Assembly (NCBI GenBank): GCA_035567895.1
Contig: DATMPC010000110.1
Location: 61,232-125,231 of the forward strand
Direction of reading: 5' to 3'
Source of the DNA: Terriglobales bacterium
GTDB lineage: Bacteria > Acidobacteriota > Terriglobia > Terriglobales > Acidobacteriaceae
DNA: 64,000 bases
Shown here one piece after another: positions 43,852 to 58,786 of this stretch (position 1 is its first letter; every line of letters begins with the position of its first letter). The notes under the pieces were generated by a model. It saw nothing but the letters and a program-made list of their open reading frames with translations, had not been told where the DNA came from and did no database searches. The translations under genes and the position numbers were made by a program.

Positions 43852-45402
43852 TCAAAACAGCAGTCCGATTCCCATACCAATGTTCTCGATAGAAGCAGTG
43901 GCTTGCCCAATCCTGGAGGAGACGATGTGGCGATACTCCAGTGAAAAGAGCAAATCTGAACGTGGCCTGTAGATCACATTCGCCATTGCGCTGCGGTTCC
44001 GGCCGAGTCTCGGATAGAAAAGATTCTGCACGGCCGCAATTTGCCGCACTTGATCTGAGAACGGATTGTCGAGCCCATAGCCGGCGTTGAACTGCACTAC
44101 AGGGCTCGCCTCGTAGCTGGCCTGCGTCCATCCGCCAATGGTATCGAGTCCGCGAACGACTGCCGATCTGTTTAGCAAAGAGTCCGACTGGAGAACGCTT
44201 GTTCCGGCTGCTGCGCCGAAGCCACCGAGTGCTCGACCGCGATAGAATTCGCCTTTCAGACCAAAGCGGCTGATTACGGGAATTTGCCAGTCCGAGGTCA
44301 AAGCCCAACCGTCCACACCGCGATTGAATCCCCAATTTTGACGACTGAAGTAACCGCTCGCCGCGATTGCGAGTGGACGATCTTCCGAAGTCGCCCTTGA
44401 CCAGCCGATGCGAGCCGTATATCCAGGCTGCCGTGAAGCTTCGCCGGCTTGTGGCAGGCGCTCGAACTGCGAGCTTGGAAGTTCGCCGGTAAGTGGATCG
44501 ACAATTCCTGCCGCCAACGTTAGCCGCTGCGAGTTTGGCAGTGCGAACCAGTGCTGAACATTGATTTGCGGCGTCCACGTCCACAAATTGCCGCTGTAGG
44601 AAAACTCAGGGTACACGAGTGAAATCACAGATGTCGGTGAAAGCGGTGAGAACAGTGGGGAATCCTGCCCGGCCGTCAATGAAGTGTGCGACCAATTGAG
44701 TCGTACGTTTCCGGTACGCAGGCGCATCAATCCAAGAGTAACGCCGTCTCCCGTGTTGGGAAACCCACCGGCGAAATCGAATCTGAGGTCGCCCGAAACT
44801 CTTGCGCCGGCCCACTCGGGTCCGAAAGCTTCGATTCCTATTTGCGATTGACGCAATGTTCCTGCAAATGACCCACCGCCATATGAAATGGAGGTCGGTG
44901 GCGTGACGCCGGGCGAATCGACGCTGTAGGGCACACCACGATTGCTGAACATATTCAGCATCACGAGCCCTGATAAGCGCACACGGTATCTCGATCCGCT
45001 CTCGACCTTGGTCTGATACTGTTCATCGACCTTGCCGGTGAGAAGTTCATACTCCTCTTCGAGCTTTGACAGCCTTGCTGTGGAGGATCTGGCAGCTGGC
45101 TGCGATTGTTCACCAGAGCCGACGTCCGCAGCGATCTCAGATTGGACCTGCGCCTGTTGCGGGGGCGAGATCTGCTCCAATCGTCGCTGGAGTTCCAGAG
45201 TTTCAGCGCGATAGCGGCTCGCCTCGGTCCGGAGCTCTTCGACGGACGATTCCAGCTTCGCAATTTGCTTTTGCAGTTGCTCAACAGCATTGGCGAGTTG
45301 CGACTCCGAGCTGGGAGGGCTTCCGCCGGATGTTTGTTGAGCCGCCATGATGCGGCACGCGAAGAGAAGTGCGATTACTACTCGAGCAATCTGCCCAGTC
45401 AT
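43852..45402 (-). CDS. Outer-membrane porin-like barrel with coiled-coil N-terminus
   Basis: A 516-aa protein with a signal peptide (ending MAAQQ). Residues ~35-75 are a coiled coil (VEQLQKQIAKLESSVEELRTEASRYRAETL), as in trimeric porins that span to the peptidoglycan. The rest is beta strands ending in GIGLLF, the C-terminal Phe motif recognised by the BAM complex. It resembles the LbtU/porin families that carry anions or metals; substrate unknown. It lies between the kinase and cupredoxin genes in one operon. Confidence 0.78.
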   Translation of the reverse strand: MTGQIARVVIALLFACRIMAAQQTSGGSPPSSESQLANAVEQLQKQIAKLESSVEELRTEASRYRAETLELQRRLEQISPPQQAQVQSEIAADVGSGEQSQPAARSSTARLSKLEEEYELLTGKVDEQYQTKVESGSRYRVRLSGLVMLNMFSNRGVPYSVDSPGVTPPTSISYGGGSFAGTLRQSQIGIEAFGPEWAGARVSGDLRFDFAGGFPNTGDGVTLGLMRLRTGNVRLNWSHTSLTAGQDSPLFSPLSPTSVISLVYPEFSYSGNLWTWTPQINVQHWFALPNSQRLTLAAGIVDPLTGELPSSQFERLPQAGEASRQPGYTARIGWSRATSEDRPLAIAASGYFSRQNWGFNRGVDGWALTSDWQIPVISRFGLKGEFYRGRALGGFGAAAGTSVLQSDSLLNRSAVVRGLDTIGGWTQASYEASPVVQFNAGYGLDNPFSDQVRQIAAVQNLFYPRLGRNRSAMANVIYRPRSDLLFSLEYRHIVSSRIGQATASIENIGMGIGLLF

Positions 45403-45455
45403 GGATTTGGACCCCCTTCTGAGTGTGAGGCGGGGACAAGACTTTCTTCTTTTTA

Positions 45456-47219
45456 CTACGGCGTTACCGTGGCGGCACTGCTGGTCCCGAAGCTAACGGT
45501 CGGTTCCTTGGGACCAAGCGGCAGCGTAACGACAAAGGTTGTTCCCTTCGGAGAGCTGCTTTCAAGGCGAAGATCCCCACCATGGTCCTCAACGATTTTT
45601 TGCGTCACCGTCAAACCCAATCCGGTACCGTTTGCCTTGCCCTGGGTAAAGAATGGTTCGAAGATCCTCTGCTGCAAATAGGCCGGGATGCCGCGTCCAT
45701 TGTCGCTGACGCGGATCTCGATCTCGTTTTTGTTTTCAAAGAAATCAATGTTGATTTGCCCTGCAGTGGGGGACACTGCTTCGCACGCGTTTAATAAGAG
45801 GTTGTGAAAGACCCTTTCGAGTTTTCTCACGTCATAGGCGCCTTCGATCGTCTCGTGCGATCCCATTTCGATACGAATGTTGCGGAACTCCGGCCGCATA
45901 CGGATCGTGTGGATTGCGGATCGAATTGCCTCTTCCGGTCGCGATGGACTGAGACGAAGCGACTCGCGAGTTCTGGAGAACTCCAGTAGCGAATCGATCA
46001 GTTCGTTCATTTGATGAACGGCTGTCTGAATCTCTTCATACAGCTCTTCGCGCTCTGAACTCCGGCGGCGGTCGTCGCTCAGAAACTCGGCATTCGCGAT
46101 GATGGCCGATAAATGGTGCCGCAAATCGTGCGAGATGGAGCTGGCCATCCGGCCAATGGTCGCCAGGCGCTCACTATCGATCAGTTGTCTCTGGCTTTGC
46201 TGCAGATCGGCGCGCATTCGTCCAAACGAGGACGTAAGTTCCGCGACCTCATCACCGCCGCACGAAGTGACAGGAAACTCGAAGTCGGATTTGCCCAGGG
46301 CGCGCACACCTGCAACCAGGGATCTCAGCGGCTGTGTAATGGTGCGCGAAATAATCCAGACCAGGCCGGCGCCCAGCAAAAGGGCGAGGGCACCGAGGCC
46401 AACTAGAACTCGATCGAGGTGGCTGATAAATCGGCTCGACTGGTCGAGTGACTTCAACACGGTCAGCCTCACTGCCACGGGAGCTTTTGAAAGCTGGGCT
46501 TCCCTTCCGAGGAAGCGTTCGCCGTTCAGTTGAATCTGCTCGGCGTTTCCAGCTGCAAACACAGGCGAACCGTTAGCCTCCAACTCCGTTGCTTGAGCAG
46601 GCGTCAGAGTAGTCCGAATGAAGCGATCGCCCGCTCGGAAAACCACTTCGCTCGCGGCCACTTCGCTCAACTGCCGCGTTACTTTTTCATCGATCTCCGA
46701 ACCTAATGCCAAGAATCCAACGACACGATTCAACTCTTTGGGACCGAGGTAAATCGGCCGAACAGCAACCTGAAACAAATGACTTCCACAACTCCACCAC
46801 AGGGTGGGATTTCCTGGAGGCATCGATTGCGCTAACTGCTGCTGGGCTTCGGGAACCGGAATGTCGATCGAACTTGCCTGCAGCGCCATCACGTTTCCGC
46901 TCGCGTCGGCGAGCATGAACAGGTCGCTGCCTGAGGTCTTCCACAGTCCGACCGAAGCATCCTGAATTGTTGCCGGGTGTCGCGTCGTCATGAGCGCCCG
47001 CACGATTGGCAGGTCAGCCATTAGGTCGGCCGAATGCGCGAGCGCGCTCTCACGCTGGCCCTGGACGTTTTGAAACGTGGCAAAAGAGTTTTGCAAGTCC
47101 TGCACGATTTGCTCACGGATGTGGCTCGTGACTACACGCCTGACCACTACAAGACTGGCAGTCGTAAGACCACCCGAGATCAGCAGCAAAGCAAGCAGGA
47201 ATTTGGCGCGGAGGCTCAC
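45456..47219 (-). CDS. Membrane histidine kinase with extracytoplasmic sensor
   Basis: A 587-aa sensor kinase, GTG start 8 nt after the response regulator. TM1 ~8-28, a ~240-residue sensor domain (PAS/dCache-like, e.g. DLFMLADASGNVMAL and RVVGFLALGSEID), TM2 ~271-291, HAMP, then HisKA with the phospho-His H364 (SISHDLRHHL). The ATPase domain has the N box (LLLNACEAV), DNGRGIP, FEPFFT and GTGLGL. Signal unknown; the downstream porin and cupredoxin suggest metal, redox or anion sensing. Confidence 0.93.
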   Translation of the reverse strand: MSLRAKFLLALLLISGGLTTASLVVVRRVVTSHIREQIVQDLQNSFATFQNVQGQRESALAHSADLMADLPIVRALMTTRHPATIQDASVGLWKTSGSDLFMLADASGNVMALQASSIDIPVPEAQQQLAQSMPPGNPTLWWSCGSHLFQVAVRPIYLGPKELNRVVGFLALGSEIDEKVTRQLSEVAASEVVFRAGDRFIRTTLTPAQATELEANGSPVFAAGNAEQIQLNGERFLGREAQLSKAPVAVRLTVLKSLDQSSRFISHLDRVLVGLGALALLLGAGLVWIISRTITQPLRSLVAGVRALGKSDFEFPVTSCGGDEVAELTSSFGRMRADLQQSQRQLIDSERLATIGRMASSISHDLRHHLSAIIANAEFLSDDRRRSSEREELYEEIQTAVHQMNELIDSLLEFSRTRESLRLSPSRPEEAIRSAIHTIRMRPEFRNIRIEMGSHETIEGAYDVRKLERVFHNLLLNACEAVSPTAGQINIDFFENKNEIEIRVSDNGRGIPAYLQQRIFEPFFTQGKANGTGLGLTVTQKIVEDHGGDLRLESSSPKGTTFVVTLPLGPKEPTVSFGTSSAATVTP

Positions 47220-47227
47220 AGGTTTGT

Positions 47228-47905
47228 CTAAGGAACAAAACGATAGCCGACTCCATGCACGGTGAGAAAGTGAGCCGGATTTGCCGGCTCCGGCTCAAGC
47301 TTCTGCCGGAGCTTCATGATGTGATTGTCCACGGTTCGGGTGCTGGGGTATTCGCTGTAACCCCACACTTCGTTCAGTAGCTCATCCCGCGAAATTACAC
47401 GCTCGCGATTTTCCACCATGAACTTGAGCACTTTGAACTCCTGCGCGGTTAAAGGAATCAGCTCCCCACCCCGGGTAAGCTGCATGCGAGTGAAATCGAC
47501 ATCCACTTCATCGAAGGTAAACCTTTCCTCGAGTGGCGCCCGTGCCGAACGACGCAACGCAGCCCGAACTCGAGCCAGCAATTCGCGCGGAGAAAACGGT
47601 TTGGTGACGTAATCGTCGGCTCCCAACTCCAGCAGGAGCACTTTGTCCATTTCGTCGGACGTTGCGCTCACGACAATGATGGGCACAGAAGCGGACAGCC
47701 GCTTGATCTCTCGGCACACGTCCCTGCCACCCATTCCGGGCATGCGCAGATCCAGAAGCACAACGTTTGCCGGGCGAGCTGAAAACGCCTCCACGCCGAG
47801 AAGCCCGTCACCAGCAATTTCGACGGCGAACCCCTCCGGCTCAAAGAGCCGCGTCATGGATTTCTGAACCTTGGGGTCGTCTTCAACTACTAGGATTCGT
47901 TGCAT
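47228..47905 (-). CDS. OmpR/PhoB-type response regulator
   Basis: A 225-aa protein: receiver with phosphoacceptor D52 (VVLLDLRMPGMGG), acidic pair in VVEDD and K102 in VTKPF, followed by a PhoB-type winged helix (PLTAQEFKVLKFMVENRERV, STRTVDNHIMKLRQKLE). I chose ATG 47905; the in-frame ATG at 47926 directly abuts the -10 element and would precede the transcription start. First gene of the RR-kinase-porin-cupredoxin unit. Confidence 0.92.
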   Translation of the reverse strand: MQRILVVEDDPKVQKSMTRLFEPEGFAVEIAGDGLLGVEAFSARPANVVLLDLRMPGMGGRDVCREIKRLSASVPIIVVSATSDEMDKVLLLELGADDYVTKPFSPRELLARVRAALRRSARAPLEERFTFDEVDVDFTRMQLTRGGELIPLTAQEFKVLKFMVENRERVISRDELLNEVWGYSEYPSTRTVDNHIMKLRQKLEPEPANPAHFLTVHGVGYRFVP

Positions 47906-47926
47906 TGAACCAGAATGAAGCTCCAT

Positions 47927-47955
47927 AGATTATGTACGCAAATCTACAGAACCAA
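47927..47955 (-). promoter_or_regulatory. Promoter of the two-component/cupredoxin operon
   Basis: On the minus strand TTGGTT (complement of 47950-47955), 17-bp spacer, TAATCT (complement of 47927-47932). Expected start around 47919-47921, leaving a leader of about 15 nt before the ATG at 47905. Confidence 0.55.
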
Positions 47956-48098
47956 AAGCCTTCGGGCGACAGGCCGTCCCTCCGAATTATCAGGCACGTG
48001 GCTCCGATGAATGCGTACTCACCATATCAATGCATTTCGCTGTGATTGTCATAGAACTGTAAAAACGAGGCCGCTCAACCATTGCCTAGGGATGGATC

Positions 48099-49793
48099 CT
48101 AGGACTTCTGGCCGAGTTCCACAGCGATCTGCTTGGCCGCTGGATCGAGCTTAGTGATCCGAAAGCTCCGAATCTGGCCGGTCGCCAGCGCTTCAGATTG
48201 CGGTCTGGTTGTCGCAGGCGAACCGCCCTTCCAGCGAGCGCTCAACATTGAAGTCAGGGCCGACAAATCAGCTCCGGCAGTAGCCAGCGATTCCTGCTTT
48301 TGGGGAGCCACGCTGGTGACCCGGCAAGTCGCCTGCACACCCTCGCCCAACTCCACCCTCGCTTCCTGACTCGACGCCTCGATGACGCGACCTGTAACGA
48401 CATCTCCTTCTTTGTGCTCTGCGATGTACTCATCGAGACCGCTGGGGACGAGTTGCTTCATGCTGAGGCGAAGTTGGCGCTTCTCCTTGTCGATGGCGAG
48501 CACCTGAGCCTTGACGGTTTGACCGACTTTCAGCACATCGCGCGGATGGTTGATGCGCTTTTCCGCGCTGATCTCGCTGACGTGAACCATTCCTTCGATG
48601 CCTTCTGCGACCTGCACGAAGGCTCCGAAGTTCATAATGCTGGTCACTGGACCTTCGACCGCGCTTCCCGGAATGAACCGCTTTGCAGCATCTTCCCACG
48701 GATCTCCGAGCGCTTGTTTCAGACCGAGAGAAATCCGTCGTTCTGCCGGGCTGACGCCGAGAATTACGGCCTCTACGCTGTCGCCGGGTTTCACGACATC
48801 GCTCGCCTTCCTCACCTTCTTCGCCCATGACATCTCGGAGATATGAATGAGTCCTTCGATCCCCGGCTCGAGTTCCACGAAGGCTCCGAATTCCATCAAG
48901 CGGGTGACGACTCCGCGCACACGTTCACCGGGCTTGTACTTGCTGGAGACGGAGTCCCAGGGACGCGGCTGAAGCTGCTTCATACTGAGCGAAATACGCC
49001 GCTTTTCAGAATCGATCTTTATGATCTTGGCTTCTACCTGCTGGCCCACAGATAGCACGGCGGCGGGTTTGTTGACGCGGCTCCAGGCGATCTCGCCTAC
49101 ATGCAGCAGGCCGTCGACTCCGCCAAGATCGACGAATGCACCATAGTCCGCGAGGCTACGGACTTCGCCGCGCACGATGTCGCCTTCCTGCATCTCGGAG
49201 TAACGCCGCTCCTTGACCAAGCGTTCTTCGTCTTCGGCGACTGCGCGACGATCAACCACAACATCTTCTTCGGCAACATCCAGCTTGATGATTCGGCAGC
49301 GAATCTCCTGCTCAATCAGCTTCTCTATCTCAGCCGCATCACGCACTCCGCTGCGCGAAGCCGGCATAAATGCGCGTACTCCGATGTCCACGCTCAACCC
49401 ACCTTTGACAACGCCAGTGACCGTTCCCGAAATGGTCTGCTTCTCAGTGAAGGCTTTCTCAAGAGAGGCCCAATCCGTTGGCTGAATCACTTTGAATAGT
49501 GAGAGCTCGTAATAGCCTTCAGGGCCACGTCCTTTGACGGTGACGTGGAGTTTGTCGCCGGGCTTTGCCGTCTTACCGACATTCTGCAGATCTGCCAGGG
49601 ACAGGATGCCTTCAGTCTTGAAGCCAATATCGAGGAATACGGATTCCGCAGAAACAGCGACTACTGTGCCTTCAATCTGATTGCCGGATTCGCCTTTGCG
49701 CGAGTGGCTGCGCTCGTACTGAGAGAGCAGCCCGTCAAATGATTCGTTTGCGTCGGAATCGGATTGGGATTCGGGAATGCTGGGATTGGACAT
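48099..49793 (-). CDS. rpsA: Ribosomal protein S1-like, six S1 domains
   Basis: A 564-aa RNA-binding protein with six OB-fold S1 repeats: EGTVVAVSAESVFLDIGFK, SGTVTGVVKGGLSVDIG, RGEVRSLADYGAFVDLGGVDG, RGVVTRLMEFGAFVELEPGIEG, EGPVTSIMNFGAFVQVAEGIEG and TGRVIEASSQEARVELGEGV. Repeats 3-5 are canonical; 1, 2 and 6 diverge, as in bacterial S1. Binds mRNA leaders on the 30S subunit. With many leaderless starts in this genome, S1 dependence may vary between genes. Confidence 0.93.
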   Translation of the reverse strand: MSNPSIPESQSDSDANESFDGLLSQYERSHSRKGESGNQIEGTVVAVSAESVFLDIGFKTEGILSLADLQNVGKTAKPGDKLHVTVKGRGPEGYYELSLFKVIQPTDWASLEKAFTEKQTISGTVTGVVKGGLSVDIGVRAFMPASRSGVRDAAEIEKLIEQEIRCRIIKLDVAEEDVVVDRRAVAEDEERLVKERRYSEMQEGDIVRGEVRSLADYGAFVDLGGVDGLLHVGEIAWSRVNKPAAVLSVGQQVEAKIIKIDSEKRRISLSMKQLQPRPWDSVSSKYKPGERVRGVVTRLMEFGAFVELEPGIEGLIHISEMSWAKKVRKASDVVKPGDSVEAVILGVSPAERRISLGLKQALGDPWEDAAKRFIPGSAVEGPVTSIMNFGAFVQVAEGIEGMVHVSEISAEKRINHPRDVLKVGQTVKAQVLAIDKEKRQLRLSMKQLVPSGLDEYIAEHKEGDVVTGRVIEASSQEARVELGEGVQATCRVTSVAPQKQESLATAGADLSALTSMLSARWKGGSPATTRPQSEALATGQIRSFRITKLDPAAKQIAVELGQKS

Positions 49794-49989
49794 GACAGAA
49801 TTCGGATCTGATGCTGGTTCGCACCTCTAAAGATAACACCGCCACTCCGAGCACGCCGACCTGAAGAGACATGCACGCGCAAGCAGCATGGTAGAGACGC
49901 AGCATGCTGCGTCTCTACTGTGTGCAGAACCAAAAAAGAAAGCCGGGCAAAAATGCCCGGCTTTGAATGTTGTCGCTAAAAGCCAGCAG

Positions 49990-54180
<4,191 letters not shown>

Positions 54181-54285
54181 AGTGTCCTCCGTTTCGTTGT
54201 GCCATTCCCAATTCGGAATGACAGAAGAACCGAGTTGTGGCACGCCAGAGCATGCCGTATGTATTTCTTAAAACTGCATTCCGGG

Positions 54286-54315
54286 CGCCGGGCGAGGGCG
54301 CCCGGCGCTCCGTTT
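54286..54315. repeat. Solo arm of the GC-rich element, at rpoB stop
   Basis: Same 30 bp as 37480-37509. Its last bases overlap the TAA of rpoB (54314-54316). It forms a CGCCGGGCG/CGCCCGGCG hairpin in the rpoB-rpoC message. Confidence 0.75.
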
Positions 54316-57300
54316 AGTCTGCCGCTGCCGCTGCCAAAGCCGGACGCTCTTTCGCCTTGATCAGCTCCACGTCCAGGCACAGCGACTGCAATTCGCGAAT
54401 CAAAACATTGAACGACTCAGGCACGCCAGGCTCAATTGCGGCTTCACCCTTGACGATGGCTTCGTAAATCTTGGTACGGCCATAGACGTCGTCGGACTTC
54501 GCCGTGAGCAACTCCTGCAGGATGTAAGCCGCGCCGTAAGCTTCGAGCGCCCAGACTTCCATTTCTCCGAAGCGCTGTCCGCCGAACTGTGCTTTACCAC
54601 CCAGCGGCTGCTGCGTAATCAGCGAGTACGGACCGATCGAGCGTGCGTGAATCTTGTCATCGACCAAGTGCGACAGTTTGAGCATGTAGATATAGCCAAC
54701 CGTTACCGGCTGCTCGAACTTGTCACCTGTCATGCCGTCGAACAATTCGGTCTTGCCTGAGGTCGGCAGGCCCGATTGATCGAGCAGCGACTTGATTTCC
54801 TTTTCCGTTGCGCCGTCGAATACCGGCGTTCCGAAGAAGACGCCCTTCTCCATTCCCTGCGCCACCGAGAGCAGCGTGTCGTCGTCGATATCGGCGATCG
54901 ACTTCAAGTACGGTGTGTCTTTAAAGATCTGCCGCAGTTCGCGACGCAGCGTCTCTTCGCGCGAGTTTTCCGAGAGCAGCTTCGAGATGCGCTTGCCCAG
55001 GTCGTGACCGGCCCAGCCAAGGTGCGTCTCCAGGATCTGACCTACGTTCATACGGGACGGGACGCCCAGCGGATTGAGAACGATCTCAACCGGCGTTCCA
55101 TCCTGCAGATACGGCATGTCCTCTTCCGGCAGAATGCGTGCGATGACGCCTTTGTTTCCGTGGCGTCCGGCCATCTTGTCGCCGACCGAGAGCTTGCGCT
55201 TCATGGCGATGTAAACCTTCACCAGCTTGATCACGCCCGGTGGAAGCTCGTCGCCCTTCTGCAGTTTCGAGATCTTCTCGTTGACGATCTTGCGCAGAAC
55301 ATCGATCTGGCGCGAGGTCATCTCTTCGATCTCGTCGATCTGCTCGTTGACGCGCGGATCCTTGTTGTCGTACTTGATGCGCTTCAAGTTGCGCGTCGAA
55401 ATACGCTCAATGGTTTCGCGGTCGAGAATCGCGCCCTTAGTCAGCAGGCGCTTGTTGGTACGCTCGTCGTGCAGGTCGGCCTGCACTTCCTTGCTGCCAA
55501 GAATGTTGTCGAGACGCTTGAGCCGCTCGTCGGTAAGAATTCGAATCTCGTCCGCGAGGTTCTTCTCCAGCTTCTCGATTTGCGTGGCTTCGATCGCCTT
55601 CGCGCGCTCGTCTTTTTCCTGCCCCTTGCGCGAGAAGATTTTCACGTCGACAACCGTGCCTTCGATTCCAGGAGGGCAGGTGAGCGACGCATCACGAACG
55701 TCTCCGGCTTTTTCGCCGAAGATCGCGCGCAGCAGTTTCTCTTCCGGTGTGAGCTGAGTCTCGCCCTTCGGAGTGACTTTGCCCACAAGGATGTCGCCGG
55801 CGTGTACGGATGCGCCGATGCGGATGACTCCGCTCTCGTCGAGATCACGCAACGCCGATTCCGAGACGTTCGGGATGTCGCGCGTGATTTCTTCCGGACC
55901 TAGCTTCGTATCGCGAGCTTCGATCTCGAACTCCTCGATGTGCACCGACGTGTAATAGTCGTCTCGCACCAGCTTCTCCGAGACGAGGATCGCGTCTTCG
56001 AAGTTGTAACCGCGCCATGGCATGAAGGCGACCAGGACGTTTCGTCCGAGCGCCAGCTCGCCCATATCGGTGCAGGGACCATCGGCAATTACCTGTCCCT
56101 TCACCACGCGATCACCCTTGCGAACGATCGGCTTCTGGGAGATGCAAGTGTTCTGGTTGGAACGCTTGAATTTGATGAGCTGATAAATGTCGCTTCCGAC
56201 TTCACGCGACAACTGCGTGGGATGGTGCTCACCCTCGACGCGCACGATAATGCGCTCGGAGTCCACCGAGTCCACAATGCCATTGCGCCGGGCGAGAACA
56301 ACAGCTCCGGAGTCACGAGCAGTTACGCCTTCCATTCCGGTTCCGACAATCGGAGCCTCTGCACGAAGCAGCGGCACAGACTGGCGTTGCATGTTCGCGC
56401 CCATCAATGCGCGGTTCGCGTCGTCGTGCTCGAGGAATGGAACCAGCGAGGCTGCGACAGAAACAAGCTGCTTCGGGCTCACGTCGATGTAATCGACCTC
56501 ATCGCGCGGAACCAAGACGAAGTTGCCGGCCTTGCGGGCGTTGACCAGTTCGTTTACCAGGCGCCCTTTGTCGTCGAGTTCTACGTTGGCCTGCGCGATA
56601 ACGTGACGGTCTTCTTCCCAGGCTGACAAATAGAAGGAGAATGGCTCGAAGTCCGCCGGCTTCTTGCGCTTCGACTTCAGCTCGTCATTGACCTTCTCCA
56701 GTTCGTGCAGTTCGACGTGGTCGCCCACGCGATGTTCGCTGTCTCCGCTGTTCATTACTTGGACAAAGTCCTGAACGCGCGATCCCTTTACGCGGCGATA
56801 AGGCGATTCGATAAATCCGTAATCGTTGATACGCGCGTAGCACGAGAGCGAGGAAATCAGACCGATGTTTGGACCTTCTGGCGTCTCGATCGGGCAGATG
56901 CGTCCGTAGTGCGTCGGATGAACGTCGCGAACTTCGAACCCAGCTCGTTCGCGCGACAGGCCACCCGGCCCAAGCGCCGAGAGACGCCGCTTGTGCGTGA
57001 TCTCGGAGAGCGGGTTGGTTTGATCCATGAATTGCGAGAGCTGCGACGATCCGAAGAATTCGCGGATTGCAGCCATCACCGGCTTCGCATTCACCAGATC
57101 GTGCGGCATGGCCGTCGACATTTCCTGGTAGACGCTCATCTTTTCCTTGATGGCGCGCTCCATGCGGACGAGGCCAATGCGGAACTGGTTCTCCATCAAC
57201 TCTCCAACTGCTCGCACGCGGCGATTGCCGAGGTGATCGATGTCATCCACCAGGCCGATGCTGCGACGCAATTTGAGCAGGTAGCGAATGGTTGCGTAGA

Positions 57301-58786
57301 AATCTTCCGGCTCGAGCGTGCGGTGATCGAGCGAGGTGTGATCGTTCTTCTCGTACAGCTTGATGTTGAATTTCAAGCGGCCCACGCGCGAAAAGTCATA
57401 CTTACGCGCATCGAAGAACATGCCATGGAAGAGCGATGTTGCTGTGTCGAGCGTCGGTGGATCGCCGGGGCGCAGCTTGCGGTAGATCTCGATCAGCGCT
57501 TCCTGCGGCGTCTTCACGGAATCGCGTCGCAGCGTGTTTGAAATCACGTTGCCCACATCGTCGCGCTCGGGGAAGAACAGATGCAGCTCTGTGATGCCTG
57601 CATCAATCATCTTCGAGAGCTTGTCTGCCGTCAGCTCAGTGTTGGCTTCGAGCAGAACTTCACCGGTGCTGGTATCGACTACATCGGCAGCGGTGAATGC
57701 GCCCTCGAGATCGGTGGTGTCGATTTCGATCTCGGTGATCTTCGCCTTCTGAATTTCCTTCAGGACCGAGGGAGAAATCTTTCGTCCGGAGTGAGCAACT
57801 TCTTCTCCGCCCTTGGTCTTAATGCTGTGGGCTAGCTTCAGGCCCAGCAGGTTGGTCGGACGCTCGATGTTCGGCTCCAGCGTCCAGTAAATCTTCTTCT
57901 CGCGGACCGCGATCTTGTCGACCGTGTAGAACGTACGGAGAATGTCTTCATCGGAGCGCAGGCCGAGGGCGCGCAGGAAGATTGTGCCCAGGAATTTGCG
58001 CTTGCGATCGATGCGCACATACAGCGTGTTCTTCTGGTCGTACTCGAATTCAACCCATGAACCGCGATACGGAATGATCTTGCCGAGGAAGTAAGTGCGG
58101 TTGTTGGCGGTCTCGAAGAAGACGCCAGGCGAGCGGTGCAACTGGCTGACGATTACACGCTCGGTGCCGTTGATGATGAATGTCCCATTCTGGGTCATCA
58201 ATGGGATGTCACCGAAGAAGACTTCCTGCTCCTTGATGTCGCGAATGCTCTTGGCGCCGGTTTCAGCGTCTTTGTCGAAAATGGTGAGGCGAATCGTGAC
58301 CTTGAGCGGAGCGGAGTACGTCATACCTCGCTCTTCGCACTCGTTTACGTCGTACTTGAGCTGCAAGCCGACCGGGTCACCGCACTTGTTGCAAAAGTCC
58401 GGAGTGTTGGCGTTGTAGGTGCCGCACTTTCCGCAAAGCACTTCGCCCGGATGAAATGGATCGGTGATGACCGTGGCTCCGCAATTCCGGCAGGTCGTGC
58501 GAAGGTGATGGAGACCTTTGAGGTGTCCGCATTTGCACTCCCAGTTGCCGATGGCGTAGTCAACGAATTCAAGCTGCGACACGTTGCGAAAGTCCGAAAT
58601 CGGGAACACGGACTGGAAGACGGACTGAAGTCCGCTATCGTCACGCTCGCTTGGCAGCTTGTCCATTTGCAGAAAGCGATCATACGAACGCTTCTGCACT
58701 TCGATCAGATTTGGAATCTGGATCGTCGCTGGAATTTTGCTGAAATCAAGACGAGTGCGACGGGCACGGTGGTTATTATTCGGCAT
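54314..58786 (-). CDS. rpoB: RNA polymerase beta subunit
   Basis: A 1490-aa subunit, longer than the E. coli one. The rifampicin region is conserved and carries the susceptible-type residues ([20 protein letters not shown], then [10 protein letters not shown]); catalytic blocks such as GRHGNKGV are intact. Residues ~81-140 form a Cys-rich insertion (C84, C86, C99, C102, C118, C121, C132, C135) before [12 protein letters not shown], consistent with two zinc ribbons. Other bacteria have only a short linker here. ATG start at 58786. A 666-bp gap separates it from rplL. Confidence 0.98.
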   Translation of the reverse strand: MPNNNHRARRTRLDFSKIPATIQIPNLIEVQKRSYDRFLQMDKLPSERDDSGLQSVFQSVFPISDFRNVSQLEFVDYAIGNWECKCGHLKGLHHLRTTCRNCGATVITDPFHPGEVLCGKCGTYNANTPDFCNKCGDPVGLQLKYDVNECEERGMTYSAPLKVTIRLTIFDKDAETGAKSIRDIKEQEVFFGDIPLMTQNGTFIINGTERVIVSQLHRSPGVFFETANNRTYFLGKIIPYRGSWVEFEYDQKNTLYVRIDRKRKFLGTIFLRALGLRSDEDILRTFYTVDKIAVREKKIYWTLEPNIERPTNLLGLKLAHSIKTKGGEEVAHSGRKISPSVLKEIQKAKITEIEIDTTDLEGAFTAADVVDTSTGEVLLEANTELTADKLSKMIDAGITELHLFFPERDDVGNVISNTLRRDSVKTPQEALIEIYRKLRPGDPPTLDTATSLFHGMFFDARKYDFSRVGRLKFNIKLYEKNDHTSLDHRTLEPEDFYATIRYLLKLRRSIGLVDDIDHLGNRRVRAVGELMENQFRIGLVRMERAIKEKMSVYQEMSTAMPHDLVNAKPVMAAIREFFGSSQLSQFMDQTNPLSEITHKRRLSALGPGGLSRERAGFEVRDVHPTHYGRICPIETPEGPNIGLISSLSCYARINDYGFIESPYRRVKGSRVQDFVQVMNSGDSEHRVGDHVELHELEKVNDELKSKRKKPADFEPFSFYLSAWEEDRHVIAQANVELDDKGRLVNELVNARKAGNFVLVPRDEVDYIDVSPKQLVSVAASLVPFLEHDDANRALMGANMQRQSVPLLRAEAPIVGTGMEGVTARDSGAVVLARRNGIVDSVDSERIIVRVEGEHHPTQLSREVGSDIYQLIKFKRSNQNTCISQKPIVRKGDRVVKGQVIADGPCTDMGELALGRNVLVAFMPWRGYNFEDAILVSEKLVRDDYYTSVHIEEFEIEARDTKLGPEEITRDIPNVSESALRDLDESGVIRIGASVHAGDILVGKVTPKGETQLTPEEKLLRAIFGEKAGDVRDASLTCPPGIEGTVVDVKIFSRKGQEKDERAKAIEATQIEKLEKNLADEIRILTDERLKRLDNILGSKEVQADLHDERTNKRLLTKGAILDRETIERISTRNLKRIKYDNKDPRVNEQIDEIEEMTSRQIDVLRKIVNEKISKLQKGDELPPGVIKLVKVYIAMKRKLSVGDKMAGRHGNKGVIARILPEEDMPYLQDGTPVEIVLNPLGVPSRMNVGQILETHLGWAGHDLGKRISKLLSENSREETLRRELRQIFKDTPYLKSIADIDDDTLLSVAQGMEKGVFFGTPVFDGATEKEIKSLLDQSGLPTSGKTELFDGMTGDKFEQPVTVGYIYMLKLSHLVDDKIHARSIGPYSLITQQPLGGKAQFGGQRFGEMEVWALEAYGAAYILQELLTAKSDDVYGRTKIYEAIVKGEAAIEPGVPESFNVLIRELQSLCLDVELIKAKERPALAAAAAD

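Noticed and set aside
43847..44584. N-terminal extension of cupredoxin B
   Set aside because: The extension only reads the porin gene in another frame; the signal peptide starts at 43846.
54181..54243. ATG-started rpoC with 21 extra residues
   Set aside because: The extra residues are not rpoC-like, while TTG at 54180 has an ideal SD.
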